DNA from: Cercis canadensis
Taxonomy: Eukaryota; Streptophyta; Magnoliopsida; Fabales; Fabaceae
Assembly: GCA_003255065.1 (NCBI GenBank)
Contig: QAOA01004014.1
Location: forward strand, 130,952 to 194,951
Reading direction: 5' to 3'
DNA: 64,000 nucleotides
Both the position numbers and the translations under genes were made by a program. The notes beneath the pieces are model-generated. The model had not been told where the DNA came from, did no database searches, and worked only from the letters and a program-made list of their open reading frames with translations. Positions 36,536 to 47,285 of the stretch are shown here, one piece after another; positions within the stretch are counted from its first letter, which is position 1, and each line of letters begins with the position of its first letter.

Positions 36536-38251
36536 GTACAATAGTTTCTGGTCTGAGTTGGTTTTTAATAACTAATTTTCGGTATGCTTGACCAACTTGC
36601 TTCATTTTTGCTGGTAATAGCTGTATAATTCAGATTTTGACTTTTTATTATTCACGATCATTTAAATGTCCAAGCAGTTTTTGTTTTATTTGCTGCATGC
36701 TTCATAATGCATGCTTTTATTAGCATTTTTTGTAGTATTACAATTCCAGTGATGGGCTGGAGTGGAGAAGGGGGGAAGGGAAGCCTTTAAAGAGGAAAAT
36801 GGCTTTACCATGTTCAAATTTCGTTAAGATTAGCATTTCCTTTTGTTACTATCTATGCAAAGACATCTATGCGCTAACCTCGTTAAACAAAAGGAAGCTG
36901 AGTTTAGTCATAAGAAAATACAAATTCGCAACTTAACAAAGAGAAGAAACGAAAAGACTATAATCTAACAAATTCTACAGACATCTGAGAATTGGTGTGG
37001 CAATTGGCAAGAAAAATCTGAATAAGTCTATAATCTAACAAATTCTACAGACATCTGAGAATTGGTGTGACAATTGGCAAGAAAAATCTGTACATTTATA
37101 ATCTTTTTCTTTATAAAAGTGTATTTATCTCCTTTTGTCTGTTTGTTCATGTTTATTTTCAACCAAAACAAATACATTCGAACCAAGTTGTAAACTTGTA
37201 GCTAAAACATTAGAAAAATAGTATTTTTAATGTGAAAAAAAAAAGACATTGTTCATTTAAAATGCCTATAAATGACATTCTAATGTTCTGTATTGAATTG
37301 AACGCCTATGGCTCTCACAAGTCACAAGCGTTTATAAATAAACTAAAATTCTTTTTATACACTAGTTATGAGTCTCAATTAAGAACATGAATCATGAAAA
37401 TCATGGGCATAACTCTTTCATTATCCTTTAATGCCAATTATATAAAAATGATAAATAGTAGTCCATTGCTCTTCCGCATTAAGAAGATATGAATTACTAT
37501 ATAATCAATTATGGGCTGATAGTAACTCACACCACTAAGTTCTCTTTATAACAGAAAGAGAAAAATGATTAGTGAATTTGATCAGTCCGTAACAGATAGT
37601 AGTGCATTGCACTAAATCTCACAATGTTTTTATTTTTTTCACATTTAAGAAAATTTCTTTTCCATGTGAAGTTACAAATTTCTCAAACTTTAGTTTAAAA
37701 GCAGAATTTTTTTTTTGAAAAAGTGAAAGAGCCCTCCCTTATCTACTTCTCTCTTTGGGTAATGATTAATTGGAGTCTAGAAAGTTGGAGGAGAAGCTAA
37801 TGATTGTGATCTAGTGCATTATAATTATAATTTGGAGCAGGGTTCAGGCTTGTGCTCAAATGGGTTCAACTTTCAAGTCTTTACAATTGCTTAGAAGAAA
37901 GACTTAAAGATGTGGTTGCCGTGCATGCCCTCTCCCCCTGAAGAACTGAACTGATAAATGACAGTACCATTTGCCTGCACTGAATATAATTATGAGGCTA
38001 GCTAGGTTTAACAAGGATCTTGTAGTAGCCGCTAGCCACCAACCAGCCACTAATATCAATTCTTAGTAATCTTCTCTCCCTTGAATTTTCTCTCTCTAAA
38101 AATCTAGTAATTAAATTGATCTTGTAACTCTCACAAGCACACACGTTAAACAATAAATCTCATTCATGCACAAGACGGCGCACATCCTCCAAAAAGTTAT
38201 GAACTTATTACCCTCTCTAGTTACATAGATTCATCATAATATTCGTATTTT
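36536..38251. other. Upstream region of the RKD gene
   Basis: No gene is seen. It carries a 70-bp tandem duplication (36958-37090) and two similar short stretches, 'AATAGTAGTCCATTGC' near 37455 and 'GATAGTAGTGCATTGC' near 37596. I found no clean MITE with terminal inverted repeats and a target duplication here by eye. Confidence 0.6.
36958..37090. repeat. 70-bp tandem duplication upstream of the RKD gene
   Basis: The unit starting CTATAATCTAACAAATTCTA at 36958 is repeated from 37028; the second copy is 63 bp and differs by one base (GTGTGGC versus GTGTGAC). It lies about 1.3 kb upstream of the RKD start codon and about 0.4 kb after the EMB514 stop. Confidence 0.92.
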
Positions 38252-38260
38252 GTATATATA
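38252..38260 (+). promoter_or_regulatory. TATA box of the RKD gene
   Basis: GTATATATA about 101 bases before the start codon, followed by a CTT-repeat leader (about 38318-38333). It predicts transcription from about 38285. Confidence 0.6.
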
Positions 38261-38360
38261 GCCAATTTCTCATTCCAATTTACTTCCCATTCCAAACAAA
38301 GAATCCTTACTTATCCTTCTTCTTCTTCTTCTGTCAAGTTCTCTTTCTCTCTTTCATATC

Positions 38361-39636
38361 ATGAGGAGTACTCAGCCACTCATGAGTTGGACGTCCAATT
38401 ATGAAATAGCCAAAGATGAAGACCCTTTTCCACTTGCATGTCAATTTCCTTCATCTGATTTCAGGTAAATCAATTAAACTTGTGCTACCGATCTCTTTTC
38501 CTCTGGCAACACCCACCCATTTTCCAAAAGATATTAACTTTATGATTGTAATATGTTGTTCAGTGGAAATATTGGTAATGAGTATTTTGCAGTGGATTGG
38601 GCATACGAATTTTTCACGCAAGACAACATTTCTGATGCTTTCCCTTTGATGGGGAGTTTCCCTGACCCATATGAAACTCTAGCCATTGAACCAACTTCGA
38701 GCTTAAAAGGTTAATTTATCATGCAGTACTTCTGAGTCCTTAAACTCTGTTCTACTTCTCTTAATTTGTAATTCTGATGTGGGCTATGTTGTTGTTTAAT
38801 GCTGTTGCAGTTGCAGACGACGACTTCTATGCTATTAAAAATGGACTTGCTGTTTGGAATGAAAACGACGTTGTGTTTGATTCTGATAAACAAACGTTGT
38901 TGTTATGCAAAAATGGGGAAAATGGAAAGGAAATGCAGGAAGATCGGAAGGTGAAGCGATGCAGAGAAGAGAGAATGAGTAGCACCAGAATGTTATCAAG
39001 GAAGACCATTTCTGAGTATTTCTACATGCCAATAACACAAGCTGCTAAGGAGCTTAATGTGGGCCTCACACTCTTGAAAAAGAGGTGCAGGGAATTGGGG
39101 ATTCGAAGGTGGCCCCATAGGAAGCTAATGAGTCTCCAAACCTTAATAAAGAATGTACAGGTACTCATTTCTATGTACTAAGAGATTCATAACTTTATCG
39201 TAGAAAAAGAGAGCATGTATTTTTCATTTTCTTAATGCTTTGGTGGAAGTGATTATTTTTCAAGTGAAGCCTTGTCAATTGATTTATGCATAATGGGTTG
39301 AGGTTGCAGGAGATAGGAAAGGAGGAAGGGCAGGAAAGTGAAGAAAAGTTAAGGAATGCAATTGAGATATTAGAGAAGGAAAAGAAGCTATTGGAAGAGA
39401 AGCCAGATTTGCAACTAGAGGACTATACCAAAAGGCTTAGGCAAGCATGTTTTAAGGCCAACTACAAGAAGAGGAAGCTCATGGGAATGGAGATGGGATC
39501 CATGGACTTGCTGCAATGTTCTTCTCTCTGTGGCCATGAAAGAAGGGATGAAGATGTTTACATTAATGATGAAAAAGAGCAAGACATCAATTCTCTGGTG
39601 CCTGACGCTCATTCTTCTTACAACATAATGTTTTAG
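38361..39636 (+). CDS. RKD: RWP-RK domain transcription factor, RKD class
   Basis: Four exons, 38361-38464, 38564-38709, 38811-39160 and 39310-39636, all with GT-AG introns, encode 308 residues. An acidic N-terminal region (about 1-120) has [10 protein letters not shown] and [12 protein letters not shown] patches. The RWP-RK DNA-binding domain lies at about residues 147-200: [43 protein letters not shown] leucine/glutamate-rich coiled coil (about 205-240) follows. There is no PB1 domain, so it is an RKD rather than a NIN-like protein. RKD proteins control egg-cell identity and early embryo gene expression in Arabidopsis. In Citrus and mango, RKD1 genes are the published candidates for nucellar (asexual) embryony. 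Which RKD this is cannot be settled without a tree. Confidence 0.93.
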
Positions 39637-40478
39637 CTACCTAGTTTAGATGTCTCTCTTTCTACCTTCTTTAGCAGGTATCATAGGAAAGAATTTGGGT
39701 TTGTTTACTGTTTCCGAAGTTAATAGATTTAGGCCAAGTTTTTTGACTTTATTCAGGTAAACCCTTTTCTTTTATTTGGAGATGGATAGAAGCTCTGGAC
39801 TAGACTAACAGTGATGAAAGAAAAGAGAAATTGACTCATGTTACATGTTTATGTCTACCATATTTCATTGGTGAGAAGAATTGACTGGGGATTGATTCTC
39901 ATAAAATAAGGTTCAAATTTTGGTAATTTTCTTTCATCTTTCTAATGAGGAATTAAACATTCTCGGTCATCAAACTTCAACTTTCAAGTCTACACTCCTT
40001 TTTAAGCAACAAGTCTTCACTGTTGAATGAGCTCTCATGCCCATTAACGCCCGCCAACAATTCATAAGTATAATGTTAGGTATTACAAAAAAAGTATCCA
40101 AAAAACCTTATTTTCTTAATTAAACGGGCTTGTAAGCTTTTTTATTTAAACTTGAAGTCATAGTAATTTTATTTTCTTATCAACTAAAAAATATAGTTTT
40201 ATTTATTTAATAATAAAAAATAATAAAAACTACATATTTATTTTAAAAGTGGTGAAGTCAACCAATCTTGCAATGAGTAGCTATCTTATTATTTTAATTC
40301 TTGTTATGGAATTAATTGTTTTAGAAACTATTGTGAAAGACGAGAGAAGGAAAGCCCAAACCCACCTAGAGCCCATTTTTATCACTCTAACCATCACCCA
40401 AAAAACAAAAAATTCTGGCTACACAATACACATGGTTATGGTCACCGTCCTTGTTCCCGCAATTGAGTTAGGCAGCAA
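39637..40478. other. Intergenic region between RKD and PPR genes
   Basis: Contains the RKD 3' flank and the PPR promoter. AT-rich at 40080-40240. No separate gene seen. Confidence 0.7.
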
Positions 40479-42434
40479 ATGACGGTAGTGCTACACAAAC
40501 ACAAGCTTTGCTCACTCCGTTTGTTTCTGACTCCTCCCCACAACCTCCGCCTCTATCTCTCTCTTCCTCATTTAGCTATTGCCCCCGCTGTTGGTCTTCT
40601 TTACACCGCCGCCGAACCGCAGCACTCAGCAGCGAGGAAGCTAGTGCCTTGTGAGCATCCAGAACAAAATCAAGCAAAACCCATCTCACTTGCTCAAAGC
40701 CAGAGGGAACTTGTGATTTCTGTCATAAAATCGATCACTCGTAAAACCCAGTTAACTCAGGTACACGCCCATATCCTCCGTACATCCCTCATTCAAGACC
40801 CTAAAGTTTCCCTCCATTTCTTGTCCCGGGTTGCACTCTCGGGTCCCTTGCAAGATACCAACTATGCCTGCCATTTCTTTGGGCAAATCAGCTACCCATC
40901 GGTTTATCTTTATAACACCATGATAAGGGCCTATTCTAGGAGCAATTCACCTGAACAGGGGTTATATTTATATCGAGATATGAGAAGAAGAGGTTTTTGC
41001 GTAGACCCATTATCGTCTTCCTCTGCTATTAAGTCTTGTATTAAGATTCCATATTTACTCGGAGGGGTCCAGGTTCATGGTTGTATCTTGAAAGATGGGC
41101 ATCAATCAGATAGCCTTTTGCTCACAGCTCTCATGGACATATATTCCCAATGTGGGAAATGTGATGAAGCATGCAAAGTATTTGATGAGATGCCTCAGAG
41201 AGATACTGTGGCTTGGAATGTGTTGATTTCCTGCTACATTCGTAATAACCGGACTCGGGATGCTTTGAATTTGTTTAATATTATGCAGAGTGTAAGCTAT
41301 AAATGCCAACCCGATGATGTTACATGCTTACTCCTCCTTCAAGCTTGCGCCCATTTGAATGCCTTGGAATTTGGTGAACGAATTCATGGTTACATGTTGG
41401 AACATGGCTATGATGCTTCCAATTTGTCTAATTGTCTCATATATATGTATTCTCGATGTGGTTGTTTGGATAAGGCTTATGAGGTGTTTAAAGCTACGTA
41501 CAATAAGGATGTGGTTTCATGGAGTGCAATGATCTCTGGTTTAGCAATGAATGGATATGGTGGAGCAGCTATTGAAGCATTTGAAGAGATGCAGAGAATG
41601 GGCATTCGGCCAGATGATCAGACATTCACCGGAGTTCTTTCTGCATGCAGTCACTCTGGATTGGTTGATGCGGGAATGGCATTTTTTCACCGTATGAGCG
41701 AAGAGTTTGGAATAACTCCTAACGTCCATCATTATGGGTGCATGGTTGATCTCTTGGGCCGTGCTGGTCTACTTGATCGAGCCTATCAACTAATTATGTC
41801 AATGGTGGTAACGCCAGATTCAACTATATGGAGGACCCTACTTGGGGCTTGCAGAATTCATGGACATGTTAGGCTTGGTGAACGTATAGTTGGACATTTG
41901 ATTGAATTGAAAGCTCAAGAAGCTGGGGATTATGTTTTGCTGTTAAACATGTATTCTTCGGCTGGTCATTGGGAAAAGGTTGCAGAAGTGAGAAAATTAA
42001 TGAAAGAAGAATCAATCCAAACCACACCTGGTTGTAGCACAATTGAATTGAAAGGAGTAGTACACGAGTTTGTTGTGGATGATGCTTCACATAGGAGAAA
42101 AAAAGAGATATATGAGATGCTGGATGAGATTAATAAGCAACTGAAGATTGCCGGTTATGTTACTGAACTATCATCTGAGTTACACAAGTTGGATGACAAA
42201 GAAAAACAGTACGTGCTCTCTTATCATAGTGAAAAGTTGGCTATCGCTTTTGGGGTTCTTGCAACTCCACCTGGCACAACATTGAGAGTAGCCAACAATC
42301 TCCGTGTATGTGTTGATTGCCACAATTTTATGAAAATTTTTTCTTGGGTTTACAACCGTGATGTGATTGTTAGAGACCGCAACCGGTTTCATCACTTCCG
42401 GGGAGGACACTGCTCCTGTAGTGACTATTGGTAG
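40479..42434 (+). CDS. Pentatricopeptide repeat protein, PLS class with E and DYW domains
   Basis: An intronless frame of 651 residues. The first 70 or so residues are leucine-, proline- and alanine-rich, consistent with an organelle transit peptide. PPR repeats fill about 90-430, for example YNTMIRAYSRSNSPEQGLYL, LMDIYSQCGKCDEACKVFDE and SWSAMISGLAMNGYGGAAIE. The E/E+ region has PGCSTIELKGVVHEF, and the DYW deaminase domain has the zinc-binding signature HSEKLAIAFG and CVDCHNF and ends HHFRGGHCSCSDYW. DYW-PPR proteins bind organelle transcripts and catalyse site-specific C-to-U editing. The target site is unknown. In Arabidopsis the PPR gene At3g47530 sits next to the plastid MDH gene At3g47520. 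The same neighbour here supports it as the ortholog. Start chosen at 40479, the first ATG of the frame. Confidence 0.93.
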   Translation: MTVVLHKHKLCSLRLFLTPPHNLRLYLSLPHLAIAPAVGLLYTAAEPQHSAARKLVPCEHPEQNQAKPISLAQSQRELVISVIKSITRKTQLTQVHAHILRTSLIQDPKVSLHFLSRVALSGPLQDTNYACHFFGQISYPSVYLYNTMIRAYSRSNSPEQGLYLYRDMRRRGFCVDPLSSSSAIKSCIKIPYLLGGVQVHGCILKDGHQSDSLLLTALMDIYSQCGKCDEACKVFDEMPQRDTVAWNVLISCYIRNNRTRDALNLFNIMQSVSYKCQPDDVTCLLLLQACAHLNALEFGERIHGYMLEHGYDASNLSNCLIYMYSRCGCLDKAYEVFKATYNKDVVSWSAMISGLAMNGYGGAAIEAFEEMQRMGIRPDDQTFTGVLSACSHSGLVDAGMAFFHRMSEEFGITPNVHHYGCMVDLLGRAGLLDRAYQLIMSMVVTPDSTIWRTLLGACRIHGHVRLGERIVGHLIELKAQEAGDYVLLLNMYSSAGHWEKVAEVRKLMKEESIQTTPGCSTIELKGVVHEFVVDDASHRRKKEIYEMLDEINKQLKIAGYVTELSSELHKLDDKEKQYVLSYHSEKLAIAFGVLATPPGTTLRVANNLRVCVDCHNFMKIFSWVYNRDVIVRDRNRFHHFRGGHCSCSDYW

Positions 42435-43817
42435 GGATATGTTGGGCTGGTGATAAACATGTCAAACCAGCAGTTTTTGAGTACTAACTCACTCTGCCTT
42501 ATCCGATTCTGTTTCTTAGCAGCTTGCAGCTGTGGCCGCCTTATCTTTTTTTGTCTCAAGCTGGTGTTTTAATCATTTAAGGTTGATCTGTTCTATTATT
42601 TGGTGATGCACCTGAAATACAGACACCAACAGCCAGAGTGAAGTGCAAAACCTGAGAATGGCTCATTTGATGCTTGCCGTCTGACTAGTGAAATTTGCTG
42701 GTGGCATTCAGAATATTGATTTGTAATGATGGCCTATCTTCGAATTATCACAAAAAGTTGGTTGTTTACCGTTTGATATAATTCAAGGGAGGTTTGTCCT
42801 CCAATTTAGAGAAGAAATGGGATGAACTAGTGCTGCGCAGAATATGAAAAGATAAGGAATATAACAGGAGAATTATATTCTGGGTTTACATCTCATGATT
42901 CAGATAGTACAATGTGAGGGATTTTAGCACGCTGTATTCCTCATCTACTAAATCAGTCCAATATGATGTTACAAAGAACTGGCATCGATTTCTCTAGGTG
43001 ATGATCAATTTATAAGGATCCCAGATATCATTGGGAGATGAACAATAGTGGACAAAAGCATTGCAATAATGTTAAATGCTTTTTTCCATGCATTTGGTCA
43101 AAAGCAGAGCATCTGTTAACATAAATTCAATATTTCTTCTGTTATTTACTTACATTAAGATGTTTTCTCAAATTTTTGGCTAAGATGAAGCATTATACCT
43201 TGGACGAAACGCATGTAAATTGATTGTTATCCAATTTCTTTAGTCAGTGAAGAAGATATTTTTCATCTAACTCTGGATGATAGTACTTGCAAGACTACTT
43301 TTTCTCCATGTAAGAAATGCAAAGAGATCGTGGCGGCATAGCAAACGTGTATTACAAGTTAAATTTAGCCACCATAGCTGACATATAAGTGACTGCTACA
43401 AGTTCAATGGTACCAGCATAGCCGACCAAGATGTGAGTGTGGATGTGTGAGAAAGAGAGATTCTAAAAAGATTCCGAAAACTGGAACAATGGCCATGTTA
43501 TTCATAAACCGTCACATGCTACAAACGAGGACGATTACATTTCTCAATTCCACATGATAAAGTCGCATATCTTGAAATAGTTCACCAAAATTAAAAGCTC
43601 AACACAAAACAGAACTTGGAAACTCTCATTCTTCAAAACTGGAAGTAAAGACGATGCTGCGGTAAATCCTCATCCTAAGTTCTGGAAGCAGTAATGATGC
43701 TATGGTAAATCTGTAACCTAAGTTCTGGAAGTAGTAATGATACTCAAATAAAGCTGCAACCTAAATTACCACCACCCTTTGACATTTTCTCTAAAGGATC
43801 CTTCTGACTAATGAAAA
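42435..43817. other. Intergenic region between convergent PPR and MDH genes
   Basis: 3' UTRs of both convergent genes. A short near-repeat 'GTTCTGGAAG(C/T)AGTAATGAT' occurs at about 43679 and 43722 in the probable MDH 3' UTR. No other feature. Confidence 0.7.
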
Positions 43818-45047
43818 TTAAGCAGTCACAGTTTGCTTCTGAGCAAAAGCAATCCCCTTCTCAATGCTGACCTTAAGTTCTGGCTTAAGTGCTTCTAAAG
43901 CCTTCTGCTCATACTCAGTCAATCCTTGGAGGTCAGATGAAATGAAAGCTTCAACTCCCTTCCTTCCTATCTTCACCCTTGAAGCAAAGAATGGAAGCTC
44001 AGTCAGATCTGATTGTACATAGGAGCACTCATAGACATCCCCATCTCCATCAAGTGCACGGAGAGATGATTCAACAAATCTAGCTGCTGCATATGCCATC
44101 GACAAAGTAGCAGATCCTGCACCTGCCTTTGCTTCAACAACTTCTGTTCCAGCATTTTGGATCCTGACAGTCAACTCTCCAATTTCTTCATCAGTGAAGC
44201 TTACTGAGGGTTTTGTCTTTGACAACAGAGGCAAAATGGTAATCCCAGCATGGCCACCGACAACTGGGACATCAACATCAATCAACTTCAGGTTCTTTCT
44301 CTGAGCAACAAATGTGTTCGCCCTCACAACATCCAGTGTAGTAACACCAAATAGCTTTTTAGGATCATAGACACCCTTCTGTTTCAGAACTTCTGCTGCG
44401 ATAGGCAGTGTAGAGTTTACTGGGTTACTGATAATCTGAATGAAAGCATCAGGGCAATTATCTGCAACAGCTGCAACCAAGTCTCTCACTATGCCGGCAT
44501 TGATGTTGAAAAGGTCGTCACGAGTCATACCAGGCTTCCTTGGAACTCCAGCAGGTATAACAACAACGTTGACACCTTTCAAAGAGTTTGCTAACTCAGA
44601 AGCTCCGGTGAAAGCCTGAACCTGGGAAGGTGTATTGCAATGACTGAGATCTGCAGCAACTCCCTTGACATTTGCAATATCATACAGATGCAGGTCGGAA
44701 ACTAATGGGGACATCTTGATAAGAAGTGCCAAGGGTTGACCTATCCCTCCAGCGGCACCAAGAACTGCTACTTTGAAGGAAGCCTGAGGCTGCAAGTGAT
44801 GCTGCAGATTTTGGTTGACCTTTTGGGCTTTGGTTGCAAAAGATGCCCTCAGAGCAGCAGCGGTTTCCTTCCCTGAGAAGGATGATTCTGACTCAGAGAT
44901 CACAGATGGTCCAGCCTTAAGGCCACAGAAGTTCTTAAGAGAGTTGAATCTCAAAGCAAAAGGCTTTGACTGAGGAAGCGAGCTCCCTCTTTGGGTGGGG
45001 GAGGCAGCTGTTCCAACTGTGAAGGTAGCTGCCGATGCTGCTGCCAT
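43818..45047 (-). CDS. pNAD-MDH: Plastid NAD-dependent malate dehydrogenase
   Basis: A single coding exon of 409 residues. I start at the ATG at 45047 (MAAASAATF). The ATG seven codons upstream lies beyond an acceptor, TTACAG at 45061-45056, and so belongs to a leader intron. Residues 1 to about 85 form a serine-rich chloroplast transit peptide. The mature enzyme has the NAD-binding loop [16 protein letters not shown], the substrate-loop arginines in [23 protein letters not shown], and the catalytic histidine in [14 protein letters not shown]. It interconverts malate and oxaloacetate with NAD(H) in plastids, supporting redox export when NADP-MDH is inactive. The Arabidopsis ortholog is essential for embryo and chloroplast development, and its protein also supports the FtsH12-Ycf2 complex. 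Convergent with the PPR gene, as expected from Arabidopsis. Confidence 0.95.
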   Translation of the reverse strand: MAAASAATFTVGTAASPTQRGSSLPQSKPFALRFNSLKNFCGLKAGPSVISESESSFSGKETAAALRASFATKAQKVNQNLQHHLQPQASFKVAVLGAAGGIGQPLALLIKMSPLVSDLHLYDIANVKGVAADLSHCNTPSQVQAFTGASELANSLKGVNVVVIPAGVPRKPGMTRDDLFNINAGIVRDLVAAVADNCPDAFIQIISNPVNSTLPIAAEVLKQKGVYDPKKLFGVTTLDVVRANTFVAQRKNLKLIDVDVPVVGGHAGITILPLLSKTKPSVSFTDEEIGELTVRIQNAGTEVVEAKAGAGSATLSMAYAAARFVESSLRALDGDGDVYECSYVQSDLTELPFFASRVKIGRKGVEAFISSDLQGLTEYEQKALEALKPELKVSIEKGIAFAQKQTVTA

Positions 45048-45055
45048 CTCAATCT

Positions 45056-45507
45056 CTGTAATATACAAAAGGGGTTAGCTCCAATCCATTAACTCACTCA
45101 CAACACAGAAATCTGAAACTATAAATACAAAAACAATGATAATATAAACATATCCAGATGTAGAATAGATATATAATATAAATATAGAACAAGAAACAGG
45201 GGAAAAGAGAAACAGCAAAAATAAATCACCAGGATTATTAAGCTACATTCTGCTAATTGATAGAAAGTTTCAAACTACAATTATGAAACCCCAAGAGAAT
45301 AAAACTAACAGATGTATATGATGCAATCAGTGAGTTTGATCTAAATCTGACTTCAATTCGTACACGTTGAAGAATTGCCATTAGACCCAAACGGAATGAA
45401 AGACTAACTCATATTCAGAAATCTACAGGTCGTGGAATGGGATCTCAGAGAGACAAAGTAATTGAAAAGCGACCGAAAATGGAAGAGAAAAGGAATGAAA
45501 CAAACCT
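45056..45507 (-). other. 5' leader intron of the MDH gene
   Basis: On the minus strand a donor GAG/GTTTGT at 45507 and an acceptor TTACAG at 45056 bound a 452-bp AT-rich intron, leaving 8 leader bases before the ATG. The coding exon's upstream frame breaks exactly at this acceptor. A leader exon would run from about 45670 to 45508. Confidence 0.65.
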
Positions 45508-45695
45508 CGAATTGAAGCTAGCTGGAATGGGAATTTGAGAATTTGAAGTTGAAGGTGGAAGAGATATTTAAGAAGCAAATATCTGCGACCCTTTTGGTTT
45601 GGAAACTCCGCCTATGAGCCTCGGACAAATCTCTGCTTTCCCTGAATACAAAGCCAGCGACAGCGAGTGATTGAATGTGTATGCGTGTGTCTTTC

Positions 45696-45703
45696 TATAT
45701 AAA
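45696..45703 (-). promoter_or_regulatory. TATA box of the MDH gene
   Basis: TTTATATA on the minus strand, about 30 bases before a predicted leader exon of about 160 bases. Confidence 0.5.
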
Positions 45704-45850
45704 TGGAAGGTCAAGTTTTTCTTTTGCTCTACCTAATACTCCCAGAATCAGAATCTACCCCCAAAATTATTCTCTTTCTTCCGCCAAATCTTGACCCTAC
45801 ATCCCTCACCGCTTCAACGGCTTTGCTCTTACCATTTTCTCTCCCTTTTA

Positions 45851-45855
<5 letters not shown>

Positions 45856-45898
<43 letters not shown>

Positions 45899-45906
45899 NT
45901 TTTTTT
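45856..45906. repeat. Poly-T tract of about 50 bases with an 'n'
   Basis: T run interrupted only by 'n' at 45899, which marks a scaffold join or uncertain homopolymer length. True length is unknown. Confidence 0.9.
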
Positions 45907-47285
45907 CTTTTTCTTTTATTAATACTTACGGGGAGATTTGGTAGTGATTAGGGAAAAGGAGTTAATAAGAATGTAAACATTATTTTAAATATTAATAAGT
46001 ATTTTGTTTTATTTTTTCGCGCAATCAAATATACATAAAGAAAGAAAAACGTATTTCTTTAAATATTACCCTTTTTACTCTTACATATTAATGTATTTAT
46101 ACATGATACATGGGATAATACAAATCCAAAAAAAAAAAAAAGATGATACATGTGTTTTGGGTATTATACTAATTCGCAATTAAATTCGTTCTTCTTTGCT
46201 TAAAATGTTTTGGGAAATAGTTATCGTGCCTTACCTTAAATATTTGAATTATTGGATAAATTCAAAGTATATTATATATATCTGTGGAATTCTAGCTCTA
46301 GCGGGCCATTTTTTAATCTTTAGATCTCTCTTAAAATACTAAAAAGAAAAAAACGATTCCACATGAAATCGATATAAAAAAAATGGAAGTTTGTAACTAA
46401 CTTCTAATTCTAATTTGTATTTTGTAATTTGGAAATATACCTGTTTTGTTTGACTAAACCGAATTTTGTCATCAAAATGACAAGTCAAGTTTTGTCATAT
46501 TAATGGCCTGTAATGCTTCTTCTGTGCTTAGAACACGTCAAATTAACTGCAACATTTCATCAGTTTAATAAATGGGATGAGCTAAGAGCGTAAGAGAAAA
46601 GATAAATCCAGCAATCAGACTAAAAGGTAAATTAAAAAAATTGCATTGGCAAAACAAACATGAAGGATATTGAGGATTCTAGATCAGAAATGAAAACGAG
46701 CAAGAGAAGGAAGTGAACAATTAAATCTAGCTTGGATTATTGCGAGCCATCTCCATTTGCTATCTTCTTACTTGCCGTTTTTCTTTTTTGGATTATTGAT
46801 TGAACTCCAAAACGCAGTTAAAAGCAAGAATTACAATGTTGAATTGGACCATAAAATTGTAAAATAAATCATTAACTTTGGTCTTCGGCCCTTGAACACA
46901 ACTAAGGGACGAGGCCACCTTTTCCCAATTAATAATATACTAACTGTCATTACAACAGAGACATTGATGTGATCAGCTTCTATTCAGCATTTCAATTTCA
47001 ACTCTAATCACACTTTCCCTTCCTTCAGTTTCTTTTATTCCTTTTTCTTTTGAATGATTTCATGGTGATTGGTAAATAAACATTAACTAAATAAAAGCCC
47101 CTATTTGAAGAAGAATACTTGAAATTGATAGATGTTGAATATAAAAGCCTAGTCTTCAATTCCGGCTAATTTCATTGCATCCAATTCTGATTTATAAGGA
47201 CATATCTAGTAACGAAAAAAGAGAAAATAGAATGAGAAATGAAGTAGAGATATGGAAGAGAAGAGATGAAGATTGAAGATCCTTG
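45907..47285. other. Intergenic region between MDH promoter and CHLP 3' end
   Basis: AT-rich, no supported gene. The right 150 bases probably belong to the CHLP 3' UTR. Confidence 0.7.

Noticed and set aside
45703..45951. Phenylalanine-rich frame upstream of MDH
   Set aside because: Spans the 50-base T tract and an 'n'; low complexity, no homology signal.
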